Below are positions 17,578 to 25,526 of a stretch of 64,000 bases of DNA, piece after piece. The notes under the pieces are model-generated. The model did no database searches. It was not told the origin of the DNA and saw only the letters and a list, made by a program, of their open reading frames with translations. The stretch's first letter is position 1. Each line of letters opens with the position of its first letter. Made by a program: the position numbers and the translations under genes. Source of the stretch: Chryseobacterium sp. LAM-KRS1 (GTDB lineage Bacteria; Bacteroidota; Bacteroidia; Flavobacteriales; Weeksellaceae); contig NZ_JAAOIZ010000005.1 in the NCBI RefSeq assembly GCF_013184525.1, positions 124,001 to 188,000 of the forward strand, given 5' to 3'.

Positions 17578-18342
17578 CTAATAATCCATCCAGGACTTCA
17601 GTGCCGAAGCTTTTTCCCTGCTTACAATGACTTCAATATCCGGATGCCTGACCAGGTCGAGTTTTAGCTTTCCGTTAAAGTAATTGGAAATATGCTGTAC
17701 GGAATCTATGTTGATGATAAACTGCCTGTTGGCTCTGAAAAACAGTTTAGGATCCAGCTGTTTTTCCAGTTCCTCTAAGGTCTGGGGAACAATTTCTGTG
17801 TTTCCGTTTTTTACAACAGCCCTGCTGACGCCCAGTTCGGTAAAAAAATACAGGATATCTTCCGAGAGCAGGGTTTTATAACCGTCTCTGTGGGCTAAAA
17901 GGAAACGCTTCCTGTAATCTTTGGGCTGGATGTAGTTCAGCAGTCCCTCTATAGCAGTTCCTACATATGGAATGGTTTCCATAAAGGTTTCATAATTCTT
18001 TAATGCGGTTTCAAGCTCCTCTTCCTCAACAGGTTTTAAAAGATAATCGATGCTGTTGTATTTAAATGCTTTTACTGCATATTCATCATAAGCGGTGGTG
18101 AAGATCACAGGACATTTAATTTCTGTCTGATTGAAAATTTCAAAACTTAAGCCGTCTGCCAGCTGGATATCCATCATAATGATATCAGGAGCCGGATTTT
18201 CTTCCAACCATTGTACTGCTGATGCTACGGAATCTTCAACAGATACAATTTCAGCGTGGGGCCGCAATTTCAGCAATAACCTTTTTAGGCGGTCCGCATT
18301 AGGCTTTTCATCTTCTACGATTAAGATCTTATTGAGCTTCAT
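17578..18342 (-). CDS. LytTR-family response regulator
   Basis: A 254-residue regulator. Residues 1-120 form a receiver domain: acidic pair EDE, phospho-acceptor Asp in DIIMMDIQLADGLS, Thr in FTTAYDEYAV, and Lys in LLKPVEEEEL. Residues ~150-254 form a LytTR DNA-binding domain (FLLAHRDGYKTLLSEDILYFF, FFRANRQFIINIDSVQHI). It overlaps the sensor kinase gene by 4 bp, so both are translated together. It sits upstream of the RND operon on the same strand, which makes that operon a plausible target (inference). Confidence 0.94.
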   Translation of the reverse strand: MKLNKILIVEDEKPNADRLKRLLLKLRPHAEIVSVEDSVASAVQWLEENPAPDIIMMDIQLADGLSFEIFNQTEIKCPVIFTTAYDEYAVKAFKYNSIDYLLKPVEEEELETALKNYETFMETIPYVGTAIEGLLNYIQPKDYRKRFLLAHRDGYKTLLSEDILYFFTELGVSRAVVKNGNTEIVPQTLEELEKQLDPKLFFRANRQFIINIDSVQHISNYFNGKLKLDLVRHPDIEVIVSREKASALKSWMDY

Positions 18343-19331
18343 AATAATGGTATTTTGGCAAGGAAATCTTTTTCTGTTTGAAGGATCAACGGCTTTTTAT
18401 CTCCAAGCAATTCAAACCGGTTCATGATGTTTTTAATACCCACTTTGGAAGATTCGGCTTTATTGATGAGAGGGATCAAAGTGTTGCAGACAACAAGATT
18501 TTTGCTGGTTAATGTATAAATTTTTATTTGTAGAGGATTGGATCTGAGTGTTTGATTGTGTTTGATGGCATTTTCTACCAAAAACTGCAGAGTTAAAGGA
18601 GGGATCATCATATTCCTTAATTCCGGATTAATAGAGATCTCGAAATTGACTCCGTCACCGATTCTTTTTTTTATCAGGAAAATGTAAGAGTCTAAAAATT
18701 TCAATTCTTCGTCTAAAGAGATCACATCTTTTTTTGAATTAATAACAAGATAGCGGTAAACTTTAGAGAAATTTTCAGCGTACTCATAACCTAATTGCTG
18801 GTTTTCCAGAATAAGTTCCGATAAAACGCTTAGGTTATTAAAAATAAAATGAGGGTCTATCTGTAGTTTCAGAGCCTGTAGCTCTGCAGCCATTGCAGCC
18901 TGTTTGTGTTTAGAAGCCCTTAGCTTGTGCTGGGTTACTTCTATGGCAGATTTTTTCCAGTTTTCCAGTAAATAATCTCCTGTATTTACGGCACTGATGA
19001 GCAGGGAAATAATGATATTGGTAGCTACCCATTGCCCCAACAAGGTCATTTCTTTACGATAATCCATTTTGGCTATGTCGGGAGTATTGGAAAAAATATT
19101 AATGATAATGGCCACAAAAAGAATGCTTACGGCAATTTGCAGAATGCCTTGTATGCATAAGCGTTTTATTCCCCGGTTACTCCATGGAAGCAACTTATTA
19201 AGCTGGCTGTCGATCAATATGCTTACCTCCGAAATAATAACTGAAAAAAGAAGCACCCACAGAAAATCACTGATCAGAAAATCCAACGGATCTTTAACAT
19301 AGTCTTCCCATACCGGATCAAAAGGATCCAT
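18339..19331 (-). CDS. LytS/YehU-type sensor histidine kinase
   Basis: A 330-residue membrane kinase. About four hydrophobic helices lie in residues 15-130. The His_kinase block follows, ALKLQIDPHFIFNNLSVLSEL, where the His is the phospho-acceptor. A compact ATPase region comes next, with the N-box-like LQFLVENAIKHNQ. The later G-boxes appear reduced (SSKVGIKNIMNRFELLG), as is common in this family. There is no obvious extracellular sensor domain. It is paired with the LytTR regulator by a 4-bp overlap. Confidence 0.9.
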   Translation of the reverse strand: MDPFDPVWEDYVKDPLDFLISDFLWVLLFSVIISEVSILIDSQLNKLLPWSNRGIKRLCIQGILQIAVSILFVAIIINIFSNTPDIAKMDYRKEMTLLGQWVATNIIISLLISAVNTGDYLLENWKKSAIEVTQHKLRASKHKQAAMAAELQALKLQIDPHFIFNNLSVLSELILENQQLGYEYAENFSKVYRYLVINSKKDVISLDEELKFLDSYIFLIKKRIGDGVNFEISINPELRNMMIPPLTLQFLVENAIKHNQTLRSNPLQIKIYTLTSKNLVVCNTLIPLINKAESSKVGIKNIMNRFELLGDKKPLILQTEKDFLAKIPLL

Positions 19332-19666
19332 AAGAAAATAAATAAAATGAAATGATTGCCACAGCCCATATGACCAGGCGTTTTTTAGTGGCAGATAATA
19401 ATTTTTTTTTCCTTATTTGGGTTTTTCTCATCATAGAGCAAGTAGGTTTTGGAACCATTAATTCTGTAAATATAAATATTGATTTTCTAAATGCGCATCT
19501 GTTTTTTGAGTCAAGCAGGAAAAATTTAAGATGAAATGTAAAATAAATGGTTTAAAACGAATGCCTCATATTACCATATATATCATATGAAAGAAAGTGT
19601 TGCTTTCATTAAAATATCAGGCAATATGATTACATTTACACGCTCTAACAGCCCAATGTTTCAGTG
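19332..19666. other. Divergent intergenic region with a dyad
   Basis: No gene is seen. The region separates the reverse-strand kinase gene from the forward AraC gene. An inverted repeat TGAAAG-N9-CTTTCA lies at 19588-19608, about 60 bases before the AraC start, and could be an operator. TACATTTA at 19631-19638 is a weak -7 candidate. Confidence 0.35.
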
Positions 19667-20515
19667 ATGGCAAAATCGAACATTTTACTCCATACAAACG
19701 AACTCAACAGTACCGGTATAGAAATTTGTCCTATGGGTGAACTTGAAGAATCTGTACAGGCAGCTCACCGCGATGAACATTTTATGTTTGTTATTCAGCA
19801 GGAAGGATATTCTTCATTAGAACTGGATTTCCGTAAGGTTGAACTTCATGGAGCTGCAGTGTTATATGTTGCACCAGGACAGGTTCACCGGTATATAAAA
19901 AATGAGCATTCTAAAGGTTGGTTGGTATTTGTGGAAACAGCACTGATTCCTAAAACTTATCTTGAGATTTTCACTACTTACCTCAATTCTAACCAGGCTG
20001 CAGAAGTTGAAAAGGATGACAGTCTGTTTTCTTTTATTCCGGTTTTTGATGCTGTATTGGCTCATAATGAAGTTTCTTTTCAGAATAATCTTATCAATTC
20101 ATTTACGGATAGCCTGGCAGGTCTTATGGTAAGAGCGTTGGTCAGAAACAAGTATTCTGAAAAAGTCATTGGCGGACAGAAATATAAGACAGTATTGCTT
20201 TTTAAACAAATGATTCAATCGCATTACAGGGAGTTGAAACAGGTAAAGGAATACGCAGTGAAACTTCATATCACCCCTCTGTATCTGAATGAGGTGGTAA
20301 AAGAAATCACAGGTTTTGCAGCCAGTCATTGGATACAGCAGGAAATTATCCTGGAGTCTCAGCGTCTTTTGTACTATACTGACATGGATATTAAGGAAAT
20401 TGCTTTTGACCTTGGATATGATGATTATACTTATTTTTCGCGCTTTTTTAAAAAGAATACCGGTTATACAGCATCTGAATTCCGGAAAAGAAAACCATTA
20501 TTTGTCCAATTATAG
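19667..20515 (+). CDS. AraC-family transcriptional regulator
   Basis: A 282-residue regulator with an N-terminal cupin-like sensor region (FMFVIQQEGYSSLELDFRKVELHGAAVLYVAPGQVHRY) and two C-terminal helix-turn-helix units ending IKEIAFDLGYDDYTYFSRFFKKNTGYTASEFRKR. The ATG at 19667 is preferred to the GTG immediately before it. An MFS transporter gene follows 77 bp downstream on the same strand and is the probable target. Confidence 0.9.
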   Translation: MAKSNILLHTNELNSTGIEICPMGELEESVQAAHRDEHFMFVIQQEGYSSLELDFRKVELHGAAVLYVAPGQVHRYIKNEHSKGWLVFVETALIPKTYLEIFTTYLNSNQAAEVEKDDSLFSFIPVFDAVLAHNEVSFQNNLINSFTDSLAGLMVRALVRNKYSEKVIGGQKYKTVLLFKQMIQSHYRELKQVKEYAVKLHITPLYLNEVVKEITGFAASHWIQQEIILESQRLLYYTDMDIKEIAFDLGYDDYTYFSRFFKKNTGYTASEFRKRKPLFVQL

Positions 20516-20552
20516 CCATTGAATAGCTATCGCTAATTGTATGTTGCCGATC

Positions 20553-20560
20553 TACTTTTG
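20553..20560 (+). promoter_or_regulatory. -7 promoter element for the MFS gene
   Basis: TACTTTTG is a perfect match to the Bacteroidota -7 element TAnnTTTG, 32 bases before the MFS start. No well-spaced -33 TTG is seen, which fits activator dependence on the upstream AraC protein. Confidence 0.5.
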
Positions 20561-20592
20561 TACTCGAAAAATAACTAAAAAAACGATGCAAT

Positions 20593-21810
20593 ATGGCAAT
20601 CAAAAGTACAACTATGGTAACTCCTAAGATTGGAGATACTCATCATCACAACAACATACCTTTAAAAAAAGTTCTCGCTCCGATTGTAATTTCCGTATTT
20701 GCGGTATATCTTACAATTGGAATTACACTGGGTGCCTTACCAGCTCTGATTAAAAATGAACTGAAATTCGACTCCTTTATCGTGGGGGGTGTGATGGGGC
20801 TTCAGTTTTTAGCTACTTTATTAACAAGGGCTTATGCCGGTAAAATAACCGATACACTTGGGGCTAAAATCAGTAATCACAGAGGGATATTTATGGTTTT
20901 TGTAGCCGGGATCCTTTATATTGCAGGAAGTTCCTCTGTACATTTCCCAATTTTAGCATTAGGATTGCTGATTCTGTCAAGAATTATTCATGGTATTTCT
21001 GAAAGTATGATGGTAACGGGAGCGCTAACCTGGGGAATTGGACTGGTGGGAGCACACAATTCCGGCAAAGTAATGACCTGGAACGGAATTTCAATGTATG
21101 GAGGAATCGCTTTAGGAGCCCCGTTAAGTATATGGATGGGAAGCCAATTCGGTAGTGTTGTTCCTTTTACATTAATTCTGGTCCTTTCTGTAGTGAGCTG
21201 GTTATCAACAGCCCGGCTGCCAACCCTTGAAGCGGATCCTACTCATATAAGAACTCCTTTTTATAAAGTGATTGCAAAAGTCTCCGATCAGGGATTGGCA
21301 CTGGCTTTCTCTTCCATAGGATTTGCATGCATAGCTTCCTTTATTGCTTTGCTTTTCGCTGAGAAAAACTGGGAGCATGCTTCTCTGGCTTTTGTTTGTT
21401 TTGGTGGATTTTATATTCTTACCAGAATATTATTTGCCTCCCTTCCCGACAAGTATGGTGGTTACAAAGTAGCCTTAGGGTCTTTTGCTATTGAGGTCAT
21501 AGGACAGCTATTGATAGGTTTTTCTCATTCGGGATGGATGGCAATCGTAGGCTGTGCACTTACGGGAATTGGTTTTTCCCTGGTATTTCCATCTTTGGGA
21601 GTACTCGCTATTAAAAAGGTAACTCCGCAAATGAGAGGAACAGCACTGGGAGCTTATTCAGCTTTTTTCGATCTTTCACTAGGCTTGGCTGGTCCGATAG
21701 CGGGGATTATTGCAGGCTGGCTGGGATATCAGTCTATTTATTTTTTTGGCGCGATCAGTGGACTTCTGGCTATGCTGACTTTAATGAGTAGAAAAAGCGG
21801 ACATCAATAA
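20593..21810 (+). CDS. MFS transporter (arabinose/drug efflux type)
   Basis: A 405-residue major facilitator protein with 12 hydrophobic helices. The conserved loop after helix 2 appears as LLTRAYAGKITDTLGAK. GISESMMVTGALTWGIGLVG and GLAGPIAGIIAGWLG fall in helices 4-5 and 11. The layout resembles the YhhS/YfcJ group of uncharacterised exporters. It follows an AraC regulator gene and has its own -7 element. The substrate is unknown. Confidence 0.9.
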   Translation: MAIKSTTMVTPKIGDTHHHNNIPLKKVLAPIVISVFAVYLTIGITLGALPALIKNELKFDSFIVGGVMGLQFLATLLTRAYAGKITDTLGAKISNHRGIFMVFVAGILYIAGSSSVHFPILALGLLILSRIIHGISESMMVTGALTWGIGLVGAHNSGKVMTWNGISMYGGIALGAPLSIWMGSQFGSVVPFTLILVLSVVSWLSTARLPTLEADPTHIRTPFYKVIAKVSDQGLALAFSSIGFACIASFIALLFAEKNWEHASLAFVCFGGFYILTRILFASLPDKYGGYKVALGSFAIEVIGQLLIGFSHSGWMAIVGCALTGIGFSLVFPSLGVLAIKKVTPQMRGTALGAYSAFFDLSLGLAGPIAGIIAGWLGYQSIYFFGAISGLLAMLTLMSRKSGHQ

Positions 21811-21834
21811 TTTTCATTTTTCTCCATACTAAAT

Positions 21835-21870
21835 AAAAAAGACTAACCATTCTTCGGTTAGTCTTTTTTA
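21835..21870. terminator. Bidirectional terminator
   Basis: Stem GACTAACC/GGTTAGTC (21841-21863) is flanked by A6 on the left and T6 on the right. It serves the forward MFS gene and the convergent DUF3078 gene. Confidence 0.9.
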
Positions 21871-21888
21871 TTTTTTCGATGAATAGTG

Positions 21889-22812
21889 CTACTTCTTCAT
21901 CCAGGATTGATTGTCTTTTTTATCAGAACGTTTTTTCCCGTTATCAATATTATAGGCAAAACCAACTCCCAAAGTCTGTTTCAGCTGTGTTCTTCTGATC
22001 TGGTTGTGATCATATAAAAGATCCAGCGTTATGTTGGTTGAAATAAATTTGTTGATCTTCATATTTAAAATTCCACTGTACGACAGGACCAGTCTTTCAG
22101 GATGATCTAAATAATTGGAAAAGACAGACCCTGTATTCGTAAGGTTGATGTTTTCCATGATCTTTATTTTATAAATGGCTGTTCCCAGGAAACCGAACTG
22201 AAATAGTGAAGAATCTCCATCATTCTTTAAGCCGTAAGTTCCTGCATACTGAAGGTCTTTATCCAGTACAAAAGTTACCCTTGCATTTGCCGGACGTAAT
22301 GTCATGGTGAAGTTATCATTTGGTCTATATGTAAAACCAGCCCCTACATTAAGGTATCCCGGAGCCATAAAGTTGGATATCTTTTTCGCATCAGGATTAT
22401 TTCCATCCTCATAGCCCGGAGCAAATTGAGTTTGTAAACTTACACCACCGGATGCGTACCAATTTTTAGCGATCTCCCTCCCATAGTTACTTGAAAGATT
22501 AATTACATCCTGGGTCTTTCTTGTTCCTACGCCCTGGGTATTGTTTTGTCCGTATCCAAGGATAATAATATTTTCCCAAAGGTCCTTCCCTTTTTCATAG
22601 GTAAGGTTATAATTCACACCGGCAAGCCAACCCACGTTGTTTGCTCCACCACCTACCCAGTTCGAGAATGCCGCCTGGTTCAGCATTAATGTGTTTTGAC
22701 CTTGAATGCTCCATGCTTTTGTCGTATCAACAGCCGGAGCCTCTGTTTTTGCTTCTTGTGCTGCAGCAAAAATTCCCAAAGAAAGAGAAAGGGTTAATAA
22801 AATTTTTTTCAT
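21889..22812 (-). CDS. DUF3078 outer-membrane-associated protein
   Basis: A 307-residue protein with a cleavable signal peptide (MKKILLTLSLSLGIFAAAQ, cut likely after AQ or nearby). The mature part opens with SIQGQNTLMLNQAAFSNWVGGGANNVGW, the hallmark of the Bacteroidota DUF3078 family. Alternating strand-like segments with aromatic ends suggest a beta-barrel or beta-rich envelope protein. The role of the family is not known. A perfect -7 element lies 20 bases upstream. Confidence 0.88.
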   Translation of the reverse strand: MKKILLTLSLSLGIFAAAQEAKTEAPAVDTTKAWSIQGQNTLMLNQAAFSNWVGGGANNVGWLAGVNYNLTYEKGKDLWENIIILGYGQNNTQGVGTRKTQDVINLSSNYGREIAKNWYASGGVSLQTQFAPGYEDGNNPDAKKISNFMAPGYLNVGAGFTYRPNDNFTMTLRPANARVTFVLDKDLQYAGTYGLKNDGDSSLFQFGFLGTAIYKIKIMENINLTNTGSVFSNYLDHPERLVLSYSGILNMKINKFISTNITLDLLYDHNQIRRTQLKQTLGVGFAYNIDNGKKRSDKKDNQSWMKK

Positions 22813-22831
22813 AATTTATAAGATTTGGTTG

Positions 22832-22839
22832 CAAAAATA
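22832..22839 (-). promoter_or_regulatory. -7 promoter element for the DUF3078 gene
   Basis: TATTTTTG on the reverse strand is a perfect TAnnTTTG match 20 bases before the start codon. No clear -33 TTG is seen. Confidence 0.5.
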
Positions 22840-23071
22840 GAAATATAAATTTTGTTAAAAAATATTAAAAAAATCTAAAATCACTTAAAATTAAGATTTT
22901 TTATAATATAATTTTAAAAAGTTATAGAACAATATTTTACAGATCATTCACTTTTGTATGAAATATATCGTATTGAGCGGTATTTCTGATAGAAATCATT
23001 TTTTATGAATTAACGCAGTGCTTGTGACTCTTTATCTGCATGATAAATTATTAAACGGGGATTTAATTTCT

Positions 23072-23079
23072 TAATTTTG
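23072..23079 (+). promoter_or_regulatory. -7 promoter element for the MocR gene
   Basis: TAATTTTG is a perfect TAnnTTTG match 27 bases before the MocR start. No -33 TTG is seen at normal spacing. Confidence 0.45.
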
Positions 23080-23105
23080 AACTACACAGAAATAATACCG
23101 ATTGA

Positions 23106-24518
23106 ATGAAAAAAGAAATCCTTTATCTGAAAATTGCCGGGATCATTGAGCAGCAGATTCTCAGTGGAACGTTAAGGCTTGGTGATAAATTGCCTTCTAT
23201 ACGGACCTTACAGAAAGTATATAATGTAAGCATCAATACCGTTCGGCAGGCATTTCTGGAATTAGAAAGTAAATCGTTGATAGAACCACGACCTAAATCC
23301 GGCTACTATGTAAGTAAAGCTTCACAAAGGAAATTTTCTCTTCCTTCTGTTATTATCCTGGAATCCCTGCAAAAAGAGCAGTACCCGGAACATCTTTTCC
23401 TTAAGACATTTGCTTCTTCGGAAAATACGGACATTACCCATTTTTCCCTCGGGCTGCCGGAAAAAAGCCTGCTGCCCATCGCCCAGCTTAATAAGAGCGT
23501 GACTACAGTTATGCGAAGCCTGGCAAATGGCGGGGCAACCTATGAATCTGTTCAGGGAAATCTCAATTTTAGAAGAACGGTTGCCAGATGGGCATTTATG
23601 CTGGAGGGTAAAGTTACAGAAGATGATGTGATAGCAACGTCCGGAGCGATGAACGGAATGTTTACCTGCCTGATGGCGGTTACCAAACCCGGAGATAAGG
23701 TTGCTGTAGAAAGTCCCGCTTACTTTGGTATTCTTAAAATGATAAATGCCATGGGACTTGAAGCTGTAGAAATCCCTTCAGACCCTTCTACTGGTTTAGA
23801 TCTCGAAGCATTGAAAAAGGTTTTGCCTGTCATAAGTGCATGCTGTTTTGTGGTTAACTTCAATAATCCTTTAGGCACACTCATGCCGGACGATCATAAA
23901 AAGGAGCTTGTAAAAATGCTTACGGAATGGGATATTCCATTAGTTGAAAATGATATTTTCAGGAATGTGTATTATGGAGCCGAGAGGCCGAAACCCTGTA
24001 AAGCATTTGATGAAGCCGGTATTGTGATGCTGGTGAATTCCATATCCAAAACACTGGCACCGGGTTACAGGCTCGGATGGATTATCCCGGGCAAGTATAA
24101 GGATAAAATTATCCAGCAGAAGTTGATACAAACGCTTTCTACCCCTGCTTTGTATCAGGAAGCCATATCCCATTTTTTAGAAAACGGAAGATATGATCAT
24201 CATCTTCGTACATTCCGGAAAATAGTACAAAATAATTGTCTGAAGCTTCAGCAGGGCATTGAGGATTATTTTCCTGATAATACTAAAGTTTCCCAGCCGG
24301 AAGGTGGATTTATGGTATGGCTGGAACTTGATAAAAAAATTGATACTGTCAAACTGTTTGATATGGCCATCAGGCGGAATATTACTTTTGCTCCGGGAAG
24401 AATGTTTACCCAATACAATCAGTATAACAACTGTATGAGGCTTAATTTTGCGATGGAATGGACAGATAAAGTTAACTCCGATCTTAAGACGCTTGGGGAA
24501 ATTGCCAGTAATTGGTAA
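23106..24518 (+). CDS. MocR-type regulator (GntR HTH fused to aminotransferase)
   Basis: A 470-residue chimeric regulator. Residues 1-70 form a GntR winged helix (LGDKLPSIRTLQKVYNVSINTVRQAFLELESKSLIEPRPKSGYYV). Residues ~105-470 form a fold-type-I aminotransferase domain with the PLP-binding Lys in NSISKTLAPGYRLGWI and the Asn/Tyr contacts in NFNNPLGT. MocR proteins use PLP or an amino-compound adduct as a signal and usually control a neighbouring gene. No intact neighbour target is present; downstream lie tandem CTGT boxes and a short ORF. Confidence 0.92.
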   Translation: MKKEILYLKIAGIIEQQILSGTLRLGDKLPSIRTLQKVYNVSINTVRQAFLELESKSLIEPRPKSGYYVSKASQRKFSLPSVIILESLQKEQYPEHLFLKTFASSENTDITHFSLGLPEKSLLPIAQLNKSVTTVMRSLANGGATYESVQGNLNFRRTVARWAFMLEGKVTEDDVIATSGAMNGMFTCLMAVTKPGDKVAVESPAYFGILKMINAMGLEAVEIPSDPSTGLDLEALKKVLPVISACCFVVNFNNPLGTLMPDDHKKELVKMLTEWDIPLVENDIFRNVYYGAERPKPCKAFDEAGIVMLVNSISKTLAPGYRLGWIIPGKYKDKIIQQKLIQTLSTPALYQEAISHFLENGRYDHHLRTFRKIVQNNCLKLQQGIEDYFPDNTKVSQPEGGFMVWLELDKKIDTVKLFDMAIRRNITFAPGRMFTQYNQYNNCMRLNFAMEWTDKVNSDLKTLGEIASNW

Positions 24519-24543
24519 TCTGTGCCCTAATAAAAAACAGCAA

Positions 24544-24581
24544 CTGTATCTGTACCTGTCGTACGGATTGCTCTAAATTTG
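24544..24581 (+). promoter_or_regulatory. Tandem CTGT boxes and -7 element (candidate MocR site)
   Basis: Three hexamers in tandem, CTGTAT, CTGTAC and CTGTCG (24544-24561), precede a perfect -7 element TAAATTTG (24574-24581). MocR regulators often bind repeated CTGTA-type half-sites just upstream of target promoters. The box position at about -30 to -45 suits an activator. It lies 26 bases after the MocR stop. Confidence 0.45.
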
Positions 24582-24596
24582 TACCAACAAAACCAA

Positions 24597-24668
24597 ATGA
24601 TTGAAAAAATTGATGAGGCTATAAGTAATAATTATAGCTTCGTCTTTTTTTATGTCCTTTTCTCTTAA
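24597..24668 (+). CDS. 23-residue ORF, possible leader peptide or gene remnant
   Basis: An ATG 16 bases past the -7 element opens a 23-codon frame (MIEKIDEAISNNYS then a Phe-rich tail). The second half of the frame is also the stem and T-run of a terminator. It may be a leader peptide, or the remains of a MocR target gene whose body has been lost. No homology can be claimed. Confidence 0.25.
   Translation: MIEKIDEAISNNYSFVFFYVLFS
24612..24650 (+). terminator. Terminator downstream of the MocR gene
   Basis: A long stem (GATGAGGCTATAA pairing with TTATAGCTTCGTC, with a G-U and one mismatch) is followed by T7. It would end transcripts from MocR or from the TAAATTTG promoter, giving a short RNA of about 65 bases in the latter case. 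Confidence 0.7.
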
Positions 24669-24840
24669 AAAAATTAACTTCTTTTGTTTTTTTCTGTTAT
24701 TTTCCATTGATCAATCTGATATATCTAATTTCGGAGAAATAATTTAAACCTATTAGTCCTTTATTGATGGGGGTTAACCCAATTTTTTTTAAAGCTGTAG
24801 GTATAAATACTGACCAAAAAAAATGGTGTTTTCTACTCTA

Positions 24841-24869
24841 TTGTTTGTTTTATTATAGTTGCACCTTTG
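24841..24869 (+). promoter_or_regulatory. Promoter of the lectin gene
   Basis: TTG (24841-24843) and CACCTTTG (24862-24869) are 18 bases apart, matching the -33/-7 arrangement with one mismatch in the -7 box. The leader would be about 25 bases. Confidence 0.5.
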
Positions 24870-24897
24870 GTATGTTAAAACATAAAAAACAAACACC

Positions 24898-25242
24898 ATG
24901 TCAAAATTCAAAATCAACATCGTTGCAGGTCCGCTTTGGAGCAACGATCAGGCTCAGAAATTAGGAGGTCGTATTGCTGCGGCACATTTAGGAAAATTTA
25001 CCGGACAATGGTCTACCATTGTTGAGGGGGAAATGAGTGTAATCGAAGTTGAGTACGATACGGTTCCTACAGGAAGCACAGAATATACATTGGATGTTCT
25101 GGCTGGTCCTATCTGGAGCAATGAAGATGCAAAAGAAATATGCCCTTCCATTTGTGCCTCTTACGGAGGTACCTGGAACGGACAATGGACAACAGTCGTT
25201 GAAGGTAAAATGAGCGTTTGCGGCTGTGTATTCAAATTTTAG
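24898..25242 (+). CDS. MVL-type mannan-binding lectin
   Basis: A 114-residue protein made of two homologous ~54-residue repeats. Repeat 1 (about residues 3-56) and repeat 2 (61-114) share AGP(L/I)WSN (10-16 and 69-75), GQW (36-38 and 95-97) and VEG(E/K)MSV (42-48 and 101-107), offset by 59. Length, duplication and motifs match MVL, the oligomannose-binding lectin of the cyanobacterium Microcystis viridis (PF12151). MVL binds Man-GlcNAc cores of high-mannose glycans. There is no signal peptide, so the protein is cytosolic or released by another route. Four cysteines (82, 86, 108, 110) occur only in repeat 2. The gene stands alone, with its own promoter and terminator. Confidence 0.9.
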   Translation: MSKFKINIVAGPLWSNDQAQKLGGRIAAAHLGKFTGQWSTIVEGEMSVIEVEYDTVPTGSTEYTLDVLAGPIWSNEDAKEICPSICASYGGTWNGQWTTVVEGKMSVCGCVFKF

Positions 25243-25260
25243 TCAATAAAAAGTTTCAAA

Positions 25261-25288
25261 CCTCCGGGATTTTTCCCGGAGGTTTTTT
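25261..25288 (+). terminator. Terminator of the lectin gene
   Basis: Stem CCTCCGGGA/TCCCGGAGG with a T4 loop is followed by T6, 19 bases after the lectin stop. Confidence 0.92.
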
Positions 25289-25455
25289 ATGGAACTGAAA
25301 TACTTCCTGTATGTTTAAATAGAAAAAACTCCTCTTAAAGAATTATACCTATATTTGAAAATATATTAATAGTATGTATGCATAATATTAATATGTTATT
25401 TAAAATTGAATTAAAATATTAATAAAATTATAATGTATTACATAATATATTTTAT

Positions 25456-25463
25456 TATATTTG
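25456..25463 (+). promoter_or_regulatory. -7 element of a possible small RNA
   Basis: TATATTTG matches TAnnTTTG perfectly, in an AT-rich stretch with no forward gene downstream. No -33 TTG is visible at normal spacing. Confidence 0.35.
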
Positions 25464-25467
25464 CACT

Positions 25468-25526
25468 TCGAAATAATTTTTTTTCATCATTTGTGTTTTT
25501 TAAGGCCTCCCTCGGGAGGCTTTTTT
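25468..25526 (+). ncRNA. Candidate ~60-nt small RNA
   Basis: A transcript starting just after the TATATTTG element would be about 60 bases long and end at a strong terminator: stem GCCTCC/GGAGGC with a CTCG loop (25505-25520) and T6. No ORF fits inside. The terminator points forward and is separate from the lectin terminator 220 bases upstream, so it needs another explanation. The main alternative is a secondary stop for lectin read-through. Confidence 0.3.

Noticed and set aside
24771..24790. GGGTTAACCC followed by T8, terminator-like
   Set aside because: The palindrome has no loop, so a stable hairpin is unlikely, and no transcript ends there.
24841..25290. Insertion sequence around the lectin gene
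   Set aside because: No inverted terminal repeats, target duplication or transposase is visible next to it.
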